From Caulobacterales bacterium (lineage in GTDB: Bacteria > Pseudomonadota > Alphaproteobacteria > Caulobacterales > Caulobacteraceae), in the NCBI GenBank assembly GCA_947480815.1, contig CANKEA010000006.1, positions 1 through 14,391 of the forward strand: a stretch of 14,391 nucleotides of DNA, given 5' to 3'. A program made the position numbers and the translations under genes. The notes under the pieces were generated by a model that saw nothing but the letters and a program-made list of their open reading frames with translations, had not been told where the DNA came from and searched no databases. Positions 1 through 7,244 of this stretch are shown here, one piece after another; the stretch's first letter is position 1, and every line of letters starts with the position of its first letter.

Positions 1-79
1 AACCAGCCGCCCATTTTCGAAAGCTCGGCACGGCTGACAGGCCGCGTCGCGGATCGGCTTCCATTCATCCCCGTTGCAC

Positions 80-111
80 AAGGGCGCGCCATTCCGGCGA
101 CGCCCTTTTTT
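80..111 (+). terminator. Rho-independent terminator of an upstream gene
   Basis: An 11-bp stem is formed by bases 80-90 and 96-107, with a 5-base loop (91-95) and one bulged A at 100. It is followed directly by six T residues (106-111 region). The stem is GC-rich and there is no T-run on the other strand, so it terminates rightward transcription entering from the left edge. The gene it serves is not identifiable: only about 80 bases precede it and no family can be recognised there. It also insulates phoH, whose ribosome binding site starts at 134. Confidence 0.75.
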
Positions 112-146
112 CTTGGCTTTTTTGCGAGTGACCAAGGAGGTTTTCT

Positions 147-932
147 ATGACGAAGCGGGCTCAAAAGCGGGTGATGCGCGAAGGCGCTTTCGATGCGAGT
201 CAGTTCGAACATCGTGGCGGAGCCGCCGTCGATGACAAGATACGCCGCCTTCCGCTCAATCGCACCAGTTGGAGTCCCCTGCCCCAGAACGAGGAACACC
301 GCGACCAGGGCTATCTAAAGACCATCAAGGCCAAGTCTGCTGGCCAAGCTCAGCTGATGAAGGCCATCGACGACAAGAACCTCGTCCTGGCGCTCGGCCC
401 GGCCGGTACCGGAAAGACCTACCTTGCCATCGCCAAGGCGGTTGAAGCCTTGGAAGCCGGCAGCGTTGGCCGCATCGTGCTGTCACGCCCCGCCGTCGAG
501 GCCGGGGAGTCGATCGGCTTCCTGCCCGGCGACGCGGAAGACAAGCTGGCACCCTATCTTCGCCCGCTCTACGACGCGCTGTCAGACCGACTTTCCATGA
601 AACGGGTCCGCTCGCTGATGGCGGAGGGTCTGATCGAGATCGCCCCGGTCGGGTTCATGCGCGGCCGCACGCTGAACAACGCCTTTGTGGTGATTGATGA
701 GGCGCAGAACTGCACTTATGTGCAACTCAAGATGCTGCTGACGCGGCTGGGGTGGAACAGCACCATGGTGGTGACCGGCGATCCACAACAGTCCGATCTG
801 CTGCCGGGCATTTCAGGGCTGGGCGATGTGGCCCAGAAGCTGGAAGCCCTGCCCAATATCGCTGTGGTTCGCCTGGCCGACCGCGATATCGTTCGCCACC
901 CGCTGGTGGCGGAGATGCTCGGCGTGCTCTGA
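147..932 (+). CDS. phoH: PhoH family P-loop ATPase
   Basis: The 261-residue protein carries the PhoH-type helicase-like ATPase core. The Walker A motif GPAGTGKT is at residues 84-91, FMRGRT at 170-175, Walker B VVIDEAQN at 181-188 and the GDPQQ motif at 211-215. These motifs predict a cytoplasmic ATPase; PhoH proteins are linked to phosphate starvation and RNA metabolism in several bacteria, but the exact substrate is uncertain. The N-terminal 60 residues are basic and poorly conserved, with no KH or PIN domain, so this is the short PhoH form. The ATG is set by a perfect AAGGAGG at 134-140 with a 6-base spacer. It lies alone, behind a terminator and converging on DUF3126 with a 43-base gap. 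Confidence 0.9.
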   Translation: MTKRAQKRVMREGAFDASQFEHRGGAAVDDKIRRLPLNRTSWSPLPQNEEHRDQGYLKTIKAKSAGQAQLMKAIDDKNLVLALGPAGTGKTYLAIAKAVEALEAGSVGRIVLSRPAVEAGESIGFLPGDAEDKLAPYLRPLYDALSDRLSMKRVRSLMAEGLIEIAPVGFMRGRTLNNAFVVIDEAQNCTYVQLKMLLTRLGWNSTMVVTGDPQQSDLLPGISGLGDVAQKLEALPNIAVVRLADRDIVRHPLVAEMLGVL

Positions 933-975
933 CCGAGGCTTGGCAGCCCCTATTCTTTGGCTATGAAGCCAGCCG

Positions 976-1179
976 CTATTCCAGATCTTCGGCCAGGATC
1001 GCCATCTCGAACAGGAACGAACCAGCCTCGTCCTCGTCCTCATAGATCACACCGATGAACTCGCCCTTGAGCTCGACCTCGGCCGAATCCTTCTGTTTGC
1101 GCGCCTTCACTTCGAAGTGAGGATTGCCGAAGGTCCGCTTCAGGTGGGCGTTCAGTTGCGCGATATGCTTGTCGTCCAC
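976..1179 (-). CDS. DUF3126 family small protein
   Basis: This 67-residue acidic protein has the length and pattern of DUF3126, a small family that I know mainly from alphaproteobacteria: an N-terminal helix, then a beta-rich part containing FGNPHFEVKARK and GEFIGVIYEDEDE. Its biochemical role is unknown. It starts with GTG (1179-1177), preceded by GGGAG with about a 10-base spacer. It is the last gene of the minus-strand block after cysE, separated from it by 74 bases that hold a palindrome. I recall DUF3126 next to cysE in other alphaproteobacteria, which suggests co-expression with cysteine synthesis, but no function follows from that. Confidence 0.8.
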   Translation of the reverse strand: MDDKHIAQLNAHLKRTFGNPHFEVKARKQKDSAEVELKGEFIGVIYEDEDEAGSFLFEMAILAEDLE

Positions 1180-1214
1180 GGCGGATAATCTCCCAAGTCG
1201 TCGTTGGGCGGACC

Positions 1215-1257
1215 CTAGAGTGTTTCCGGTTCAGGTTGAACCCGAAATCCCGCCTAG
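1215..1257 (-). repeat. CTAG-flanked intergenic palindrome after cysE
   Basis: The core is a hairpin. Bases 1223-1226 pair with 1244-1247, there is a C-C mismatch (1227/1243), then 1228-1233 pairs with 1237-1242 around a 3-base loop. CTAG occurs at both outer edges (1215-1218 and 1254-1257), and the right one contains the cysE stop codon. The segments between CTAG and the core no longer match each other, so the outer arms look decayed. No T-run follows on either strand, so it is not a standard terminator. It resembles interspersed CTAG-ended palindromes that I recall from alphaproteobacterial genomes. It could act as an mRNA 3' stabiliser between cysE and DUF3126. Confidence 0.5.
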
Positions 1258-2084
1258 ATCACGTAGTCGTAAACGATATCGGCCAGGGTATGGTCCATGC
1301 TGCGCGCCGGCTCTTCGCAGGTCGGGCAATTCATAATGCGGGCCGGAACGCCCGCAGCGGTGCAGCCGGCTGGTACCGCCCGCAGCACAACCGAACCCGA
1401 TGCGATCTTGGCGTAGTCGCCGATCACGATATTGCCCAGCACCTTGGCTCCGGCACCGAGCAGCACACCCTTGCCGATTTTGGGGTGACGATCGCCACGT
1501 TGGGCACCTGTGCCACCCAGGGTCACGCCGTGCAACATCGAAACGTCATCGCCCACAACGGCCGTCTCGCCAACGACAATGCCAGTGCCATGGTCCAAGA
1601 ATATGCCTGAGCCCATCTTGGCGGCGGGGTGAATATCCACCTGAGCCAGTTCGGAGCTGCGGCTTTGTAGATACAGCGCCATCGGCTCACGGCCCTGGCT
1701 CCAAAGCCAATGCGCGACTCGATAGGTCTGCAGCGCCAGGAAGCCCTTGAAGAACAAGAACGGCTGTAAATAGCCCTTGCAGGCCGGATCGCGCTCGAAA
1801 ACCGCCTTGAGGTCGGCTTCGGCGGCGGTCAGCAGCGAAGGGTCGGCACGATAGGCCTGTTCGGCGATCTCGCGGGCGCTCATGGCGCGCAGTTCCACGT
1901 CGGAAAGCTTGCGGGCGATTTGATAGCTCAAAGCCTGGCCCAGGCCACCGTGGGTCAGGATCACGGCATTGATCAGCGAGGCCAAGGCCGGTTCGGCTGC
2001 GGCGGCGCGCTCGGCTTCATTGCGCAGGGCGGCCCACACGGGCGGCGCTGACGCCGGATCGACTGCTTCTAGGTGCTTAGCCAA
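1254..2084 (-). CDS. cysE: Serine O-acetyltransferase
   Basis: CysE acetylates L-serine with acetyl-CoA to give O-acetylserine, the carbon skeleton for cysteine. The 276-residue protein has the N-terminal helical SATase domain followed by a left-handed beta-helix of hexapeptide repeats. Residues match E. coli CysE at a constant offset of 7: D99 (in RDPA), D150 (in VDIHP), H165 (in LDHGTG), and R199-H200 (in GDRHP). The C-terminus ends in isoleucine, as needed for docking into the CysK active site. A CPTC pair (253-256) sits before this tail. The start is TTG, supported by GAAGGAG just upstream, which lies inside the end of the Nudix gene. Only 2 bases separate the two genes, so translation is probably coupled. 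Confidence 0.95.
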   Translation of the reverse strand: MAKHLEAVDPASAPPVWAALRNEAERAAAAEPALASLINAVILTHGGLGQALSYQIARKLSDVELRAMSAREIAEQAYRADPSLLTAAEADLKAVFERDPACKGYLQPFLFFKGFLALQTYRVAHWLWSQGREPMALYLQSRSSELAQVDIHPAAKMGSGIFLDHGTGIVVGETAVVGDDVSMLHGVTLGGTGAQRGDRHPKIGKGVLLGAGAKVLGNIVIGDYAKIASGSVVLRAVPAGCTAAGVPARIMNCPTCEEPARSMDHTLADIVYDYVI

Positions 2085-2086
2085 GT

Positions 2087-2722
2087 TTATGGCTCCTTCG
2101 ACGCCTTCAGCGGCTTTTTTAACATAGACAATGCCAGTTGGCGCGGCAGTTCCCCACTCACCGCCATATGGTGCGCCCGCAATAGCATCGCTACCGTGAG
2201 CGAATCCTGAATATTACCCTCGGTTGCCAGGCGCAGCGCTTGAGCAAACGGAACCCGCGCGGTGGCCAGATCCTCGGTATCATCCGGTTCCAGAGCGGGT
2301 GCAGGCGATAGCCCGGTGGCCACAAAGCCGACCGCGCGTTCGTCGGTGACGGAATTGGACAGCTGTAAGGTCAGAACCTGCCGCCACTCAGCGGCCTGAA
2401 GCCCGGTTTCCTCGGCCAGTTCGCGCTTGGCACCGGCCAGCGGGTCTTCATCGAGCGGGGCACCGCCCTCGGGAATTTCCCAGCTATAATCCCGCAAGGG
2501 AAAGCGGTTCTGGCCAACCATGACGATCGTGCCATCGTCATGCAACGGCAGCACAGCAACGGCGAGGTTCTTGAACCCGACCACGGCATAGAGCGCATCC
2601 GTCCCGGTCGGAGCGACGGCGGGATATTCCGTCAGGCTAAGCCATGGATTTTCGTATATCAGGCGCGCAGGACCTGCCTGCCATGGCCGCCCATGCGAAA
2701 TCATCCAATCGGGTTTTCCGCT
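2087..2722 (-). CDS. Nudix hydrolase, probably ADP-ribose pyrophosphatase type
   Basis: A complete Nudix box fits GX5EX7REUXEEXGU: G87, E93, R101-E102, E105-E106 and G108-L109, numbered from the ATG at 2722. The segment before it (FPLRDYSWEIPEGG) is typical of the ADP-ribose/NDP-sugar pyrophosphatase subgroup, which cleaves ADP-ribose to AMP and ribose 5-phosphate with Mg2+. Substrate is inferred. I prefer the ATG at 2722 (211 residues) because AAGGG precedes it and conserved sequence begins there. A GTG at 2761 in the same frame would add 13 basic, low-complexity residues and has no clear ribosome binding site. The gene is first in the block with cysE and DUF3126 and is divergent from the nitroreductase gene. 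Confidence 0.85.
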   Translation of the reverse strand, partial: SGKPDWMISHGRPWQAGPARLIYENPWLSLTEYPAVAPTGTDALYAVVGFKNLAVAVLPLHDDGTIVMVGQNRFPLRDYSWEIPEGGAPLDEDPLAGAKRELAEETGLQAAEWRQVLTLQLSNSVTDERAVGFVATGLSPAPALEPDDTEDLATARVPFAQALRLATEGNIQDSLTVAMLLRAHHMAVSGELPRQLALSMLKKPLKASKEP

Positions 2723-2798
2723 CATTGGACCCTTGCCATTGCCGTTGGCGCGCCGCGCCACTAGGTGGGGCGTCTTAGCTGTTCAGGAGCCCGCCGTC

Positions 2799-3407
2799 TT
2801 GACTGTTCCTCCTGCTCCGGAATTCGGCGAACCCATTGCCGCCCAGGCTTCACCGGCTGTGCTCGAGTTCCTGGCCCGCCGACGTTCGGCTTCGGCCATG
2901 GCCCTCGCCGCGCCTGGCCCGTCGGCAGATCAGCTTGCCGACCTGCTGCGACTGGCCGCCCGGGTTCCCGATCATGGCAAGATCAATCCCTGGCGCTTCA
3001 TCGTCATCCAGGATCAGGCCAAGACCGATTTCGCCGATTGGCTGAATGCCATGGCGCAGGGACGGCCCGACGCCAATAAGGCTGTGGCCGCTCTGGGTAA
3101 GCTGCGCACGCCGCCACTGGCGGTGGCCGTGGTCTCCTCGCCGGTGGAAGGAAACATCCCGCTGTGGGAACAGCAGTTGTCCGCCGGGGCGGTATGCATG
3201 GCGCTGTTGATGGCCGCCACGGCCATGGGGTTTGGTGCCAACTGGATAACCGACTGGTACGCCTTCGACCCCTCCGCCCGCGCCCACCTGGGGCTGAGCC
3301 CTGACGAGCAAATCGCCGGCTTTCTTTATATGGGCACCGCGACCGATGCGCCGCAAGAGCGTGTGCGCCCGGCAATGGACGCCCTGATTACCGCCTGGAA
3401 GCCTTAG
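2799..3407 (+). CDS. Nitroreductase family protein (YdjA-like)
   Basis: The 202-residue product is a small FMN-dependent nitroreductase-fold protein of the YdjA type. The flavin-contacting RRSAS motif lies near residues 28-32, followed by [19 protein letters not shown], and a glycine-rich [11 protein letters not shown] segment lies in the second half. Such proteins use NAD(P)H to reduce nitro compounds or quinones; the natural substrate is unknown. I chose the TTG at 2799 because TCAGGAG (2783-2789) sits 9 bases before it. The open frame extends back to 2733 but would overlap the Nudix gene. The stop codon overlaps that of queF on the other strand by four bases (3404-3407). Confidence 0.85.
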   Translation: MTVPPAPEFGEPIAAQASPAVLEFLARRRSASAMALAAPGPSADQLADLLRLAARVPDHGKINPWRFIVIQDQAKTDFADWLNAMAQGRPDANKAVAALGKLRTPPLAVAVVSSPVEGNIPLWEQQLSAGAVCMALLMAATAMGFGANWITDWYAFDPSARAHLGLSPDEQIAGFLYMGTATDAPQERVRPAMDALITAWKP

Positions 3408-3859
3408 CCGCGGCCGCGATAGGTCGCTACGCCCTGATCCGGTAGCCAAAGTCCTTCCGGAACCGGGCCACTCTGCCAGAACACATCAATCGGAATGCCG
3501 CCGCGCGGGTACCAGTAACCACCGATGCGCAGCCATTTTGGCTCGGCGGTCTCCACGATCCTGCGCCCGATCGCGACTGTGCAGTCTTCATGGAACGCAC
3601 CATGGTTGCGGAACGCCGACAGGTAGAGCTTTAGCGACTTAGATTCGATCAGCCAGTCGCCCGGCGCATAATCGATCACAAGGTGCGCAAAGTCCGGCTG
3701 AGCCGTCACCGGGCAGAGCGAGGTGAATTCCGGCACCGTGAACCGAGCCACAAACAGTTGTCCGGCCTGCGGATTGGGCACGCGCTCCAGCCGCGATTGC
3801 TCTGGCGTGGCGGCGGGCGTTGCGACTCGACCGAGTTGGGTTAGGTGCGTTTCATCCAT
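3404..3859 (-). CDS. queF: NADPH-dependent preQ0 reductase QueF
   Basis: QueF reduces the nitrile 7-cyano-7-deazaguanine (preQ0) to the amine preQ1 with two NADPH, a late step in queuosine biosynthesis for tRNA wobble modification. The 151-residue protein is the short unimodular type. C49 in [12 protein letters not shown] is the thioimide-forming cysteine and D56 the proton donor; ESKSLKLYL (72-80) is the family signature; H90-E91 complete the active site. These match B. subtilis QueF (C55, D62, H96, E97) at an offset of 6. No other queuosine genes are nearby. The ATG has no strong Shine-Dalgarno sequence. Confidence 0.95.
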   Translation of the reverse strand: MDETHLTQLGRVATPAATPEQSRLERVPNPQAGQLFVARFTVPEFTSLCPVTAQPDFAHLVIDYAPGDWLIESKSLKLYLSAFRNHGAFHEDCTVAIGRRIVETAEPKWLRIGGYWYPRGGIPIDVFWQSGPVPEGLWLPDQGVATYRGRG

Positions 3860-4110
3860 GACAGCGGCTTAATCCACCCAGCCCACGGCAGCAACCGGTG
3901 CGCGCCCGCTCAGAATTAAGGCGTTGATTCACATCCTTCGCATAAATTTTGCACACTGCTTGGATAATAGGCAGCGCCATGCCGCTCTTCGTTGCACCTG
4001 CGAAGAGAAAAGCGATGCTGGGTTTGCTCGATGGCGCGAGAAGCCCTTGGCCTAGGCAGCGGACTGCGGACTGCGGTTCGCAGGCAATGACACTTAAGGG
4101 GATAGACCAT
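3860..4110. other. Intergenic leader between queF and the porin gene
   Basis: This 251-base divergent spacer has no convincing gene. It holds AT-rich promoter-like words (TTGATT at 3924, CATAAAT at 3941, GATAAT at 3963), but none form a well-spaced -35/-10 pair. Closer to the porin are a perfect GCCTAGGC palindrome (4050-4057), a tandem 7-mer GGACTGC (4061-4074), and a 5-bp hairpin CTGCG-GTT-CGCAG (4071-4083) about 12 bases before the porin ribosome binding site. This suggests a structured 5' leader on the porin mRNA, which is an inference only. I saw no recognisable preQ1 riboswitch on the queF side. Confidence 0.35.
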
Positions 4111-4812
4111 ATGAAATTCTTCAAACTCGCACTCTGCGCGGCGACCGCAACAGTCGCTCTCGGCGGTGCCGCCCTGGCGGCCGACGGTCCTAGCGTGGCC
4201 TTCAACGCTGGCGTTGCCAGCGCCTATTCGTTCCGCGGCCTGGACCAGAACGCCGGTAACGCCTCGATCTTCGGTGGTGCCGACGTCAGCGCTGGCAAGC
4301 TCTACGCCGGGACCTGGCTTGGCCAGGTATCCTTCGCCGGAGCCGAAACAGACTTCTACGCCGGCTACAAGCCCACCCTGGGCCCCGTCACATTCGACCT
4401 GGGCGCGGTTTATTACGGTTACGTCAATCAGGACCTGCCCAATGAAGCCTATTGGGAAGGCAAGGTCGCGGCCTCGATCCCGGCCGGCATGGGCACGCTG
4501 GGCGTCAGCTATTACTACTCCCCGGCGTTTTTCGGCGACACCGGCCGCGCCGACTACTACGAACTGAACGGCTCGATGCCCTTCCCCGTCGGCGGCGCGA
4601 CCCTCAGCGGCGCCATCGGCCGCCAGAGCCTGGCTCGCAAATCCTATGGCGTTGACGGTTACAGCACCTGGAACACCGGCGTGACCGTTCCGGTCTATAA
4701 GGACAAGCTATCGTTCGACCTGCGTTACGTGGGCACCGACAAGGACGCCAAGACCGCCTGCGTCGGCTGCAACCTGAACAAGGTTTTCGTCACCCTTAAG
4801 GCAGCTTTCTAA
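4111..4812 (+). CDS. TorF family putative outer-membrane porin
   Basis: The 233-residue protein has a Sec signal peptide (basic MKFFK start, hydrophobic core, cleavage after ALA near residue 23). The mature part alternates aromatic and small residues in beta-strands and ends in phenylalanine, the usual C-terminal signal for insertion by the BAM machinery. The segment GVASAYSFRGLDQNAG near the mature N-terminus is typical of the TorF/Gcw_chp family, whose members are putative beta-barrel porins of unknown selectivity. Two cysteines (CVGC) lie just before the last strand and could form a periplasmic disulfide. The ATG follows AAGGGG at 4096-4101 with a 9-base spacer; the longer open frame upstream lacks both ribosome binding site and signal peptide. 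A terminator follows. Confidence 0.88.
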   Translation: MKFFKLALCAATATVALGGAALAADGPSVAFNAGVASAYSFRGLDQNAGNASIFGGADVSAGKLYAGTWLGQVSFAGAETDFYAGYKPTLGPVTFDLGAVYYGYVNQDLPNEAYWEGKVAASIPAGMGTLGVSYYYSPAFFGDTGRADYYELNGSMPFPVGGATLSGAIGRQSLARKSYGVDGYSTWNTGVTVPVYKDKLSFDLRYVGTDKDAKTACVGCNLNKVFVTLKAAF

Positions 4813-4846
4813 GCTTTTTTTGTCGATCAACTAAGCGACCGATTGC

Positions 4847-4882
4847 GGCCGTCGCGGTCTCAAAACCGCGGCGGCCTTTTTT
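4847..4882 (+). terminator. Rho-independent terminator of the porin gene
   Basis: Bases 4847-4858 pair with 4865-4876 in a 12-bp stem with one G-T pair, a 6-base loop (4859-4864) and six T residues after it (4877-4882). It lies 35 bases beyond the porin stop. It works only rightward, since the other strand has an A-run here, and it ends 2 bases before the stop of the convergent oxidoreductase gene. Confidence 0.9.
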
Positions 4883-4884
4883 GC

Positions 4885-5877
4885 CTAATCGACCAGAAGT
4901 ACGATCTTGCCCGTCACGGCACGGCTTTCAATCCGCTGCAGGGCGATGGCCCCCTCAGCCAGCGGAAAACGTTCAGAGATATCCGGCTTGATCAGGCCGC
5001 GCGCATAAAGGTCGAGAACGGCCTGACGATCTGGAACGCTCTCTTGCGGCGAGCGCTTGGCCCAGACCCCGAACATCGCCCCCATAACTGTGCAACTTTT
5101 CAGCAGCACCAGATTCAGCGGCATGGCCGTCAGCCCCGCCGCAAAGCCGATCACTAGGTGCCGACCATACCAGGCGATTGCGCGTAGAGCCGCCTCCGAA
5201 TAGGGCCCGCCCAGAACATCGACGATCACGTCCGCGCCCCCCTCGCCCACCGCGGCCTTGAACGCGCTGGCCATGGATTTTGCGTCGATGGCGTCACCGA
5301 CCTTATAGAGCAGGGTTTCATCGGCACCGTTAGCGCGGGCGTGGGCCGCCTTCGCCGGGGTGGACACCGCCGCCACAACCCGTGCGCCCAGCGCCTTGCC
5401 CAGCTGCACACTGGCGGCACCAACGCCGCCGGCGGCCCCCAATACCAGCAGGGTCTCGCCTGCCTTGAGCTGCGCGCGACGGGTCAAGGCATAGTGCGCG
5501 GTCAGATAGGTTAGGGGCAGGGCCGCCGCGTCGTCGAACGGCATCGATTCCGGGATCACGGCCACATCGGCGGCGTCGGCCACCAACAGTTGCGCCATGG
5601 CCCCGAAATAGCCGTGTCGCAGCACCCGGTCGCCAACCTTCAAGCCGGTTACGCCCTCGCCCACCTGATCGATCACCCCCGACGCCTCAAATCCCGCTGC
5701 AAAGGGGCGCGGAGGGCGGATCTGGTATTTGTCCTCGATCATCAGCAAGTCAGGATAGTTCAGCCCCGCCGCCTTCACCGCGATCCGCACCTGCCCCGGG
5801 CCGGCCAAAGGATCGGGCAGATCACCATAGGTCAAGGTCTTCGGCCCGCCGGGATCTTGGCTGATCAAAGCTTTCAT
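4885..5877 (-). CDS. NADPH:quinone oxidoreductase family protein (zinc-free MDR)
   Basis: The 330-residue protein belongs to the medium-chain dehydrogenase/reductase superfamily. The N-terminal GroES-like domain contains AAGLNYPD (37-44) and GFEASGVI (62-69); the Rossmann nucleotide-binding motif GAAGGVG is at 147-153. The zinc-binding cysteines of alcohol dehydrogenases are absent, which fits quinone oxidoreductase or enoyl-reductase-like enzymes that use NADPH. The true substrate cannot be told. The ATG at 5877 is preceded by GAAGGA with about a 10-base spacer; the open frame extends 32 codons further but without family similarity. It is convergent with the porin gene and lies downstream of tRNA-Leu on the same strand. 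Confidence 0.87.
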   Translation of the reverse strand: MKALISQDPGGPKTLTYGDLPDPLAGPGQVRIAVKAAGLNYPDLLMIEDKYQIRPPRPFAAGFEASGVIDQVGEGVTGLKVGDRVLRHGYFGAMAQLLVADAADVAVIPESMPFDDAAALPLTYLTAHYALTRRAQLKAGETLLVLGAAGGVGAASVQLGKALGARVVAAVSTPAKAAHARANGADETLLYKVGDAIDAKSMASAFKAAVGEGGADVIVDVLGGPYSEAALRAIAWYGRHLVIGFAAGLTAMPLNLVLLKSCTVMGAMFGVWAKRSPQESVPDRQAVLDLYARGLIKPDISERFPLAEGAIALQRIESRAVTGKIVLLVD

Positions 5878-5989
5878 ACGCGGATCGTCCTTCTTCTCAG
5901 CCCGCCTTCGCCAAGGCATCGGACACGGGCTTGATTCCGGTGCCGGGGGCACAGGCTGACCTGACACGCTCACGACGAGCGAAGCCGAT

Positions 5990-6076
5990 TGGTGCGGACG
6001 GAGGGAATCGAACCCTCACTCCCTTGCGGGAAACGGATTTTAAGTCCGGTGCGTCTACCAGTTCCGCCACGTCCAC
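5990..6076 (-). tRNA. tRNA-Leu (anticodon UAA)
   Basis: Read on the minus strand, 87 bases fold into a class II tRNA. The 7-bp acceptor stem (6076-6070 with 6000-5994) has one U-G pair at position 2. The D-arm is GGCGGAACTGGTAGACGC, the anticodon loop CTTAAAA has UAA in the centre, the variable arm is long (CCCGCAAGGG) as in leucine tRNAs, and the T-loop is GGTTCGATTCC. The discriminator is A and CCA is encoded in the gene (5992-5990). UAA reads UUA and UUG codons, which are rare in a GC-rich genome. No neighbouring tRNA is seen and I could not assign a promoter. Confidence 0.97.
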
Positions 6077-6194
6077 CGCCCCTAGCCGTGCCACAACCGC
6101 GCACGCGGCGCTAGTCGGTCAGCATATTGAGGGGCTGGCCGTCTGGCGTCGTCTATCGTTCGAGCGGCCGGTTCCGATCGCCAGGAGAAACACG

Positions 6195-6371
6195 ATGAGC
6201 ATTTCCGCCCTTGGCAGCGTTGCGCCTACACCTGCACCGCCCGAGATCACTGAACCCAAAGGGCCAGATCTTAAGAACGATCACGACGCCGACGATGCCG
6301 GCAGCGCCACGCCCGCCGCAACCCCGGCCGCCCCAAAGGGTCAGGGCACGATCATCGACAACAAGGCCTAG
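6195..6371 (+). CDS. Small Ala/Pro-rich hypothetical protein
   Basis: A 58-residue open frame starts at ATG 6195 behind AGGAGA (6183-6188), a good ribosome binding site. It holds 11 alanines and 9 prolines, a charged middle (KNDHDADD, residues 27-34), and no hydrophobic segment, so it is probably soluble or disordered. The C-terminus GQGTIIDNKA resembles the ends of other small Pro-rich alphaproteobacterial proteins that I recall without a function. Its stop overlaps the stop of the convergent cinA-like gene within CTAG (6368-6371). Whether it is expressed is unproven; the ribosome site and exact stop overlap support a real gene. Confidence 0.65.
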   Translation: MSISALGSVAPTPAPPEITEPKGPDLKNDHDADDAGSATPAATPAAPKGQGTIIDNKA

Positions 6372-7126
6372 GCTTCCATAACCCTGGCACCCGTGATTTC
6401 GGCCGCTTCCAGCGCCGCGATAAGGTCAGCGGTGGCGCGGTCCAGTTCCTGCGGATCGCGCGCCCGAAGCACCAGGTTGGAGCCATACAGGTCCGGCGAG
6501 GAAAACGGGTAAGAGCCGAGCGACATCTCTGGATAGGCCTTGGCTGTGGCCTCCAGCGGGGCCGCAATGATCCCTTCGCCAAAGCCCTCAACTCGTACAG
6601 TGCGGCTCAGCACCACCGTCCCGCCCTTAAGCCGGGGACCGACATCCAAAAGCATGCCGCGCATGATCGACGGGACCCCCGCCAGGACGAACACATTGCC
6701 AATGGTGAAGCCCGGCGGGCCCTGCACCGGATTCTTAATCAGCTCACCGCCTTCCGGCACGCGCGCCATGCGGCGCCGCGCGGCATTCAGCTCGCTGGGC
6801 TGATAGCGCTGCAACATCAAGGCGATGATCTCGGGGTGTTCGTACAGCGGAACGCCGAAGGCCGCCGCCACCCCGTCGGCGGTAATATCGTCATGGGTTG
6901 GGCCAATGCCACCGGTGGTGATCACATAGTCCCAGCGGGTGCGCAGGGCGTTCAAAGCTGCAACGATATCGTCGTGCACATCCGAAACCACCCGCGCCTC
7001 GGCCACCTCAACCCCCAGCACGCCCAAAAACTTGGCGATGGCGCTGAGATTGATGTCTTGGGTCCGACCCGAAAGGATCTCGTCTCCGACAATCAGCACG
7101 GCGGCGGTGACGCGTTGGGCAGACAT
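6368..7126 (-). CDS. CinA-type molybdopterin-binding domain protein
   Basis: The 252-residue protein is a stand-alone MoCF-biosynthesis (MogA/CinA N-terminal) domain. It has LIVGDEILSG at 11-20 and TTGGIGPTHDD at 70-80, the pterin/nucleotide-binding motifs. It lacks the C-terminal CinA deamidase domain. Full CinA proteins combine ADP-ribose pyrophosphatase and NMN deamidase activities; the short alphaproteobacterial form is usually called competence/damage-inducible protein A, and its reaction is not firmly known. I chose ATG 7126 because GGAG lies 6 bases before it and homology starts there; the open frame runs on upstream without similarity. It diverges from map across 118 bases. Confidence 0.87.
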   Translation of the reverse strand: MSAQRVTAAVLIVGDEILSGRTQDINLSAIAKFLGVLGVEVAEARVVSDVHDDIVAALNALRTRWDYVITTGGIGPTHDDITADGVAAAFGVPLYEHPEIIALMLQRYQPSELNAARRRMARVPEGGELIKNPVQGPPGFTIGNVFVLAGVPSIMRGMLLDVGPRLKGGTVVLSRTVRVEGFGEGIIAAPLEATAKAYPEMSLGSYPFSSPDLYGSNLVLRARDPQELDRATADLIAALEAAEITGARVMEA

Positions 7127-7200
7127 GGCAGGCTCCGAAACTCTGAGGCTCCAGCATAGCGACCTGTGCGCCGCCAGCACAGGCCACGCCGGTTGAATTC

Positions 7201-7224
7201 CTATGCTATGATGGCAACATAGCG
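7201..7224. promoter_or_regulatory. Inverted repeat in the cinA-map divergent spacer
   Basis: GCTATG (7205-7210) and CATAGC (7218-7223) form a 6-bp inverted repeat with a 7-base gap, nested with CTATG at 7201. A further CATAGCG is at 7155-7161, matching 7218-7224. TTGAAT (7193-7198) could be a -35 box for map, with a weak -10 near 7216. The arrangement could be an operator or promoter shared by the two divergent genes, but it is short enough to be chance. Confidence 0.25.
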
Positions 7225-7244
7225 TCCGAACCGAGTTAGCACCC

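Noticed and set aside
1..79. Possible 3' end of an upstream gene
   Set aside because: A frame ends with TGA at 35-37, but only 11 codons are visible and no family can be recognised, so no CDS is called; only the following terminator is reported.
3948..3968. Possible sigma54-type or sigma70 promoter before the porin
   Set aside because: GG/GC spacing does not fit sigma54, and the AT-rich words do not form a -35/-10 pair with 16-18 base spacing.
3949..4110. 54-codon N-terminal extension of the porin
   Set aside because: It would bury the signal peptide inside the protein, and the ATG at 4111 has a clear ribosome site.
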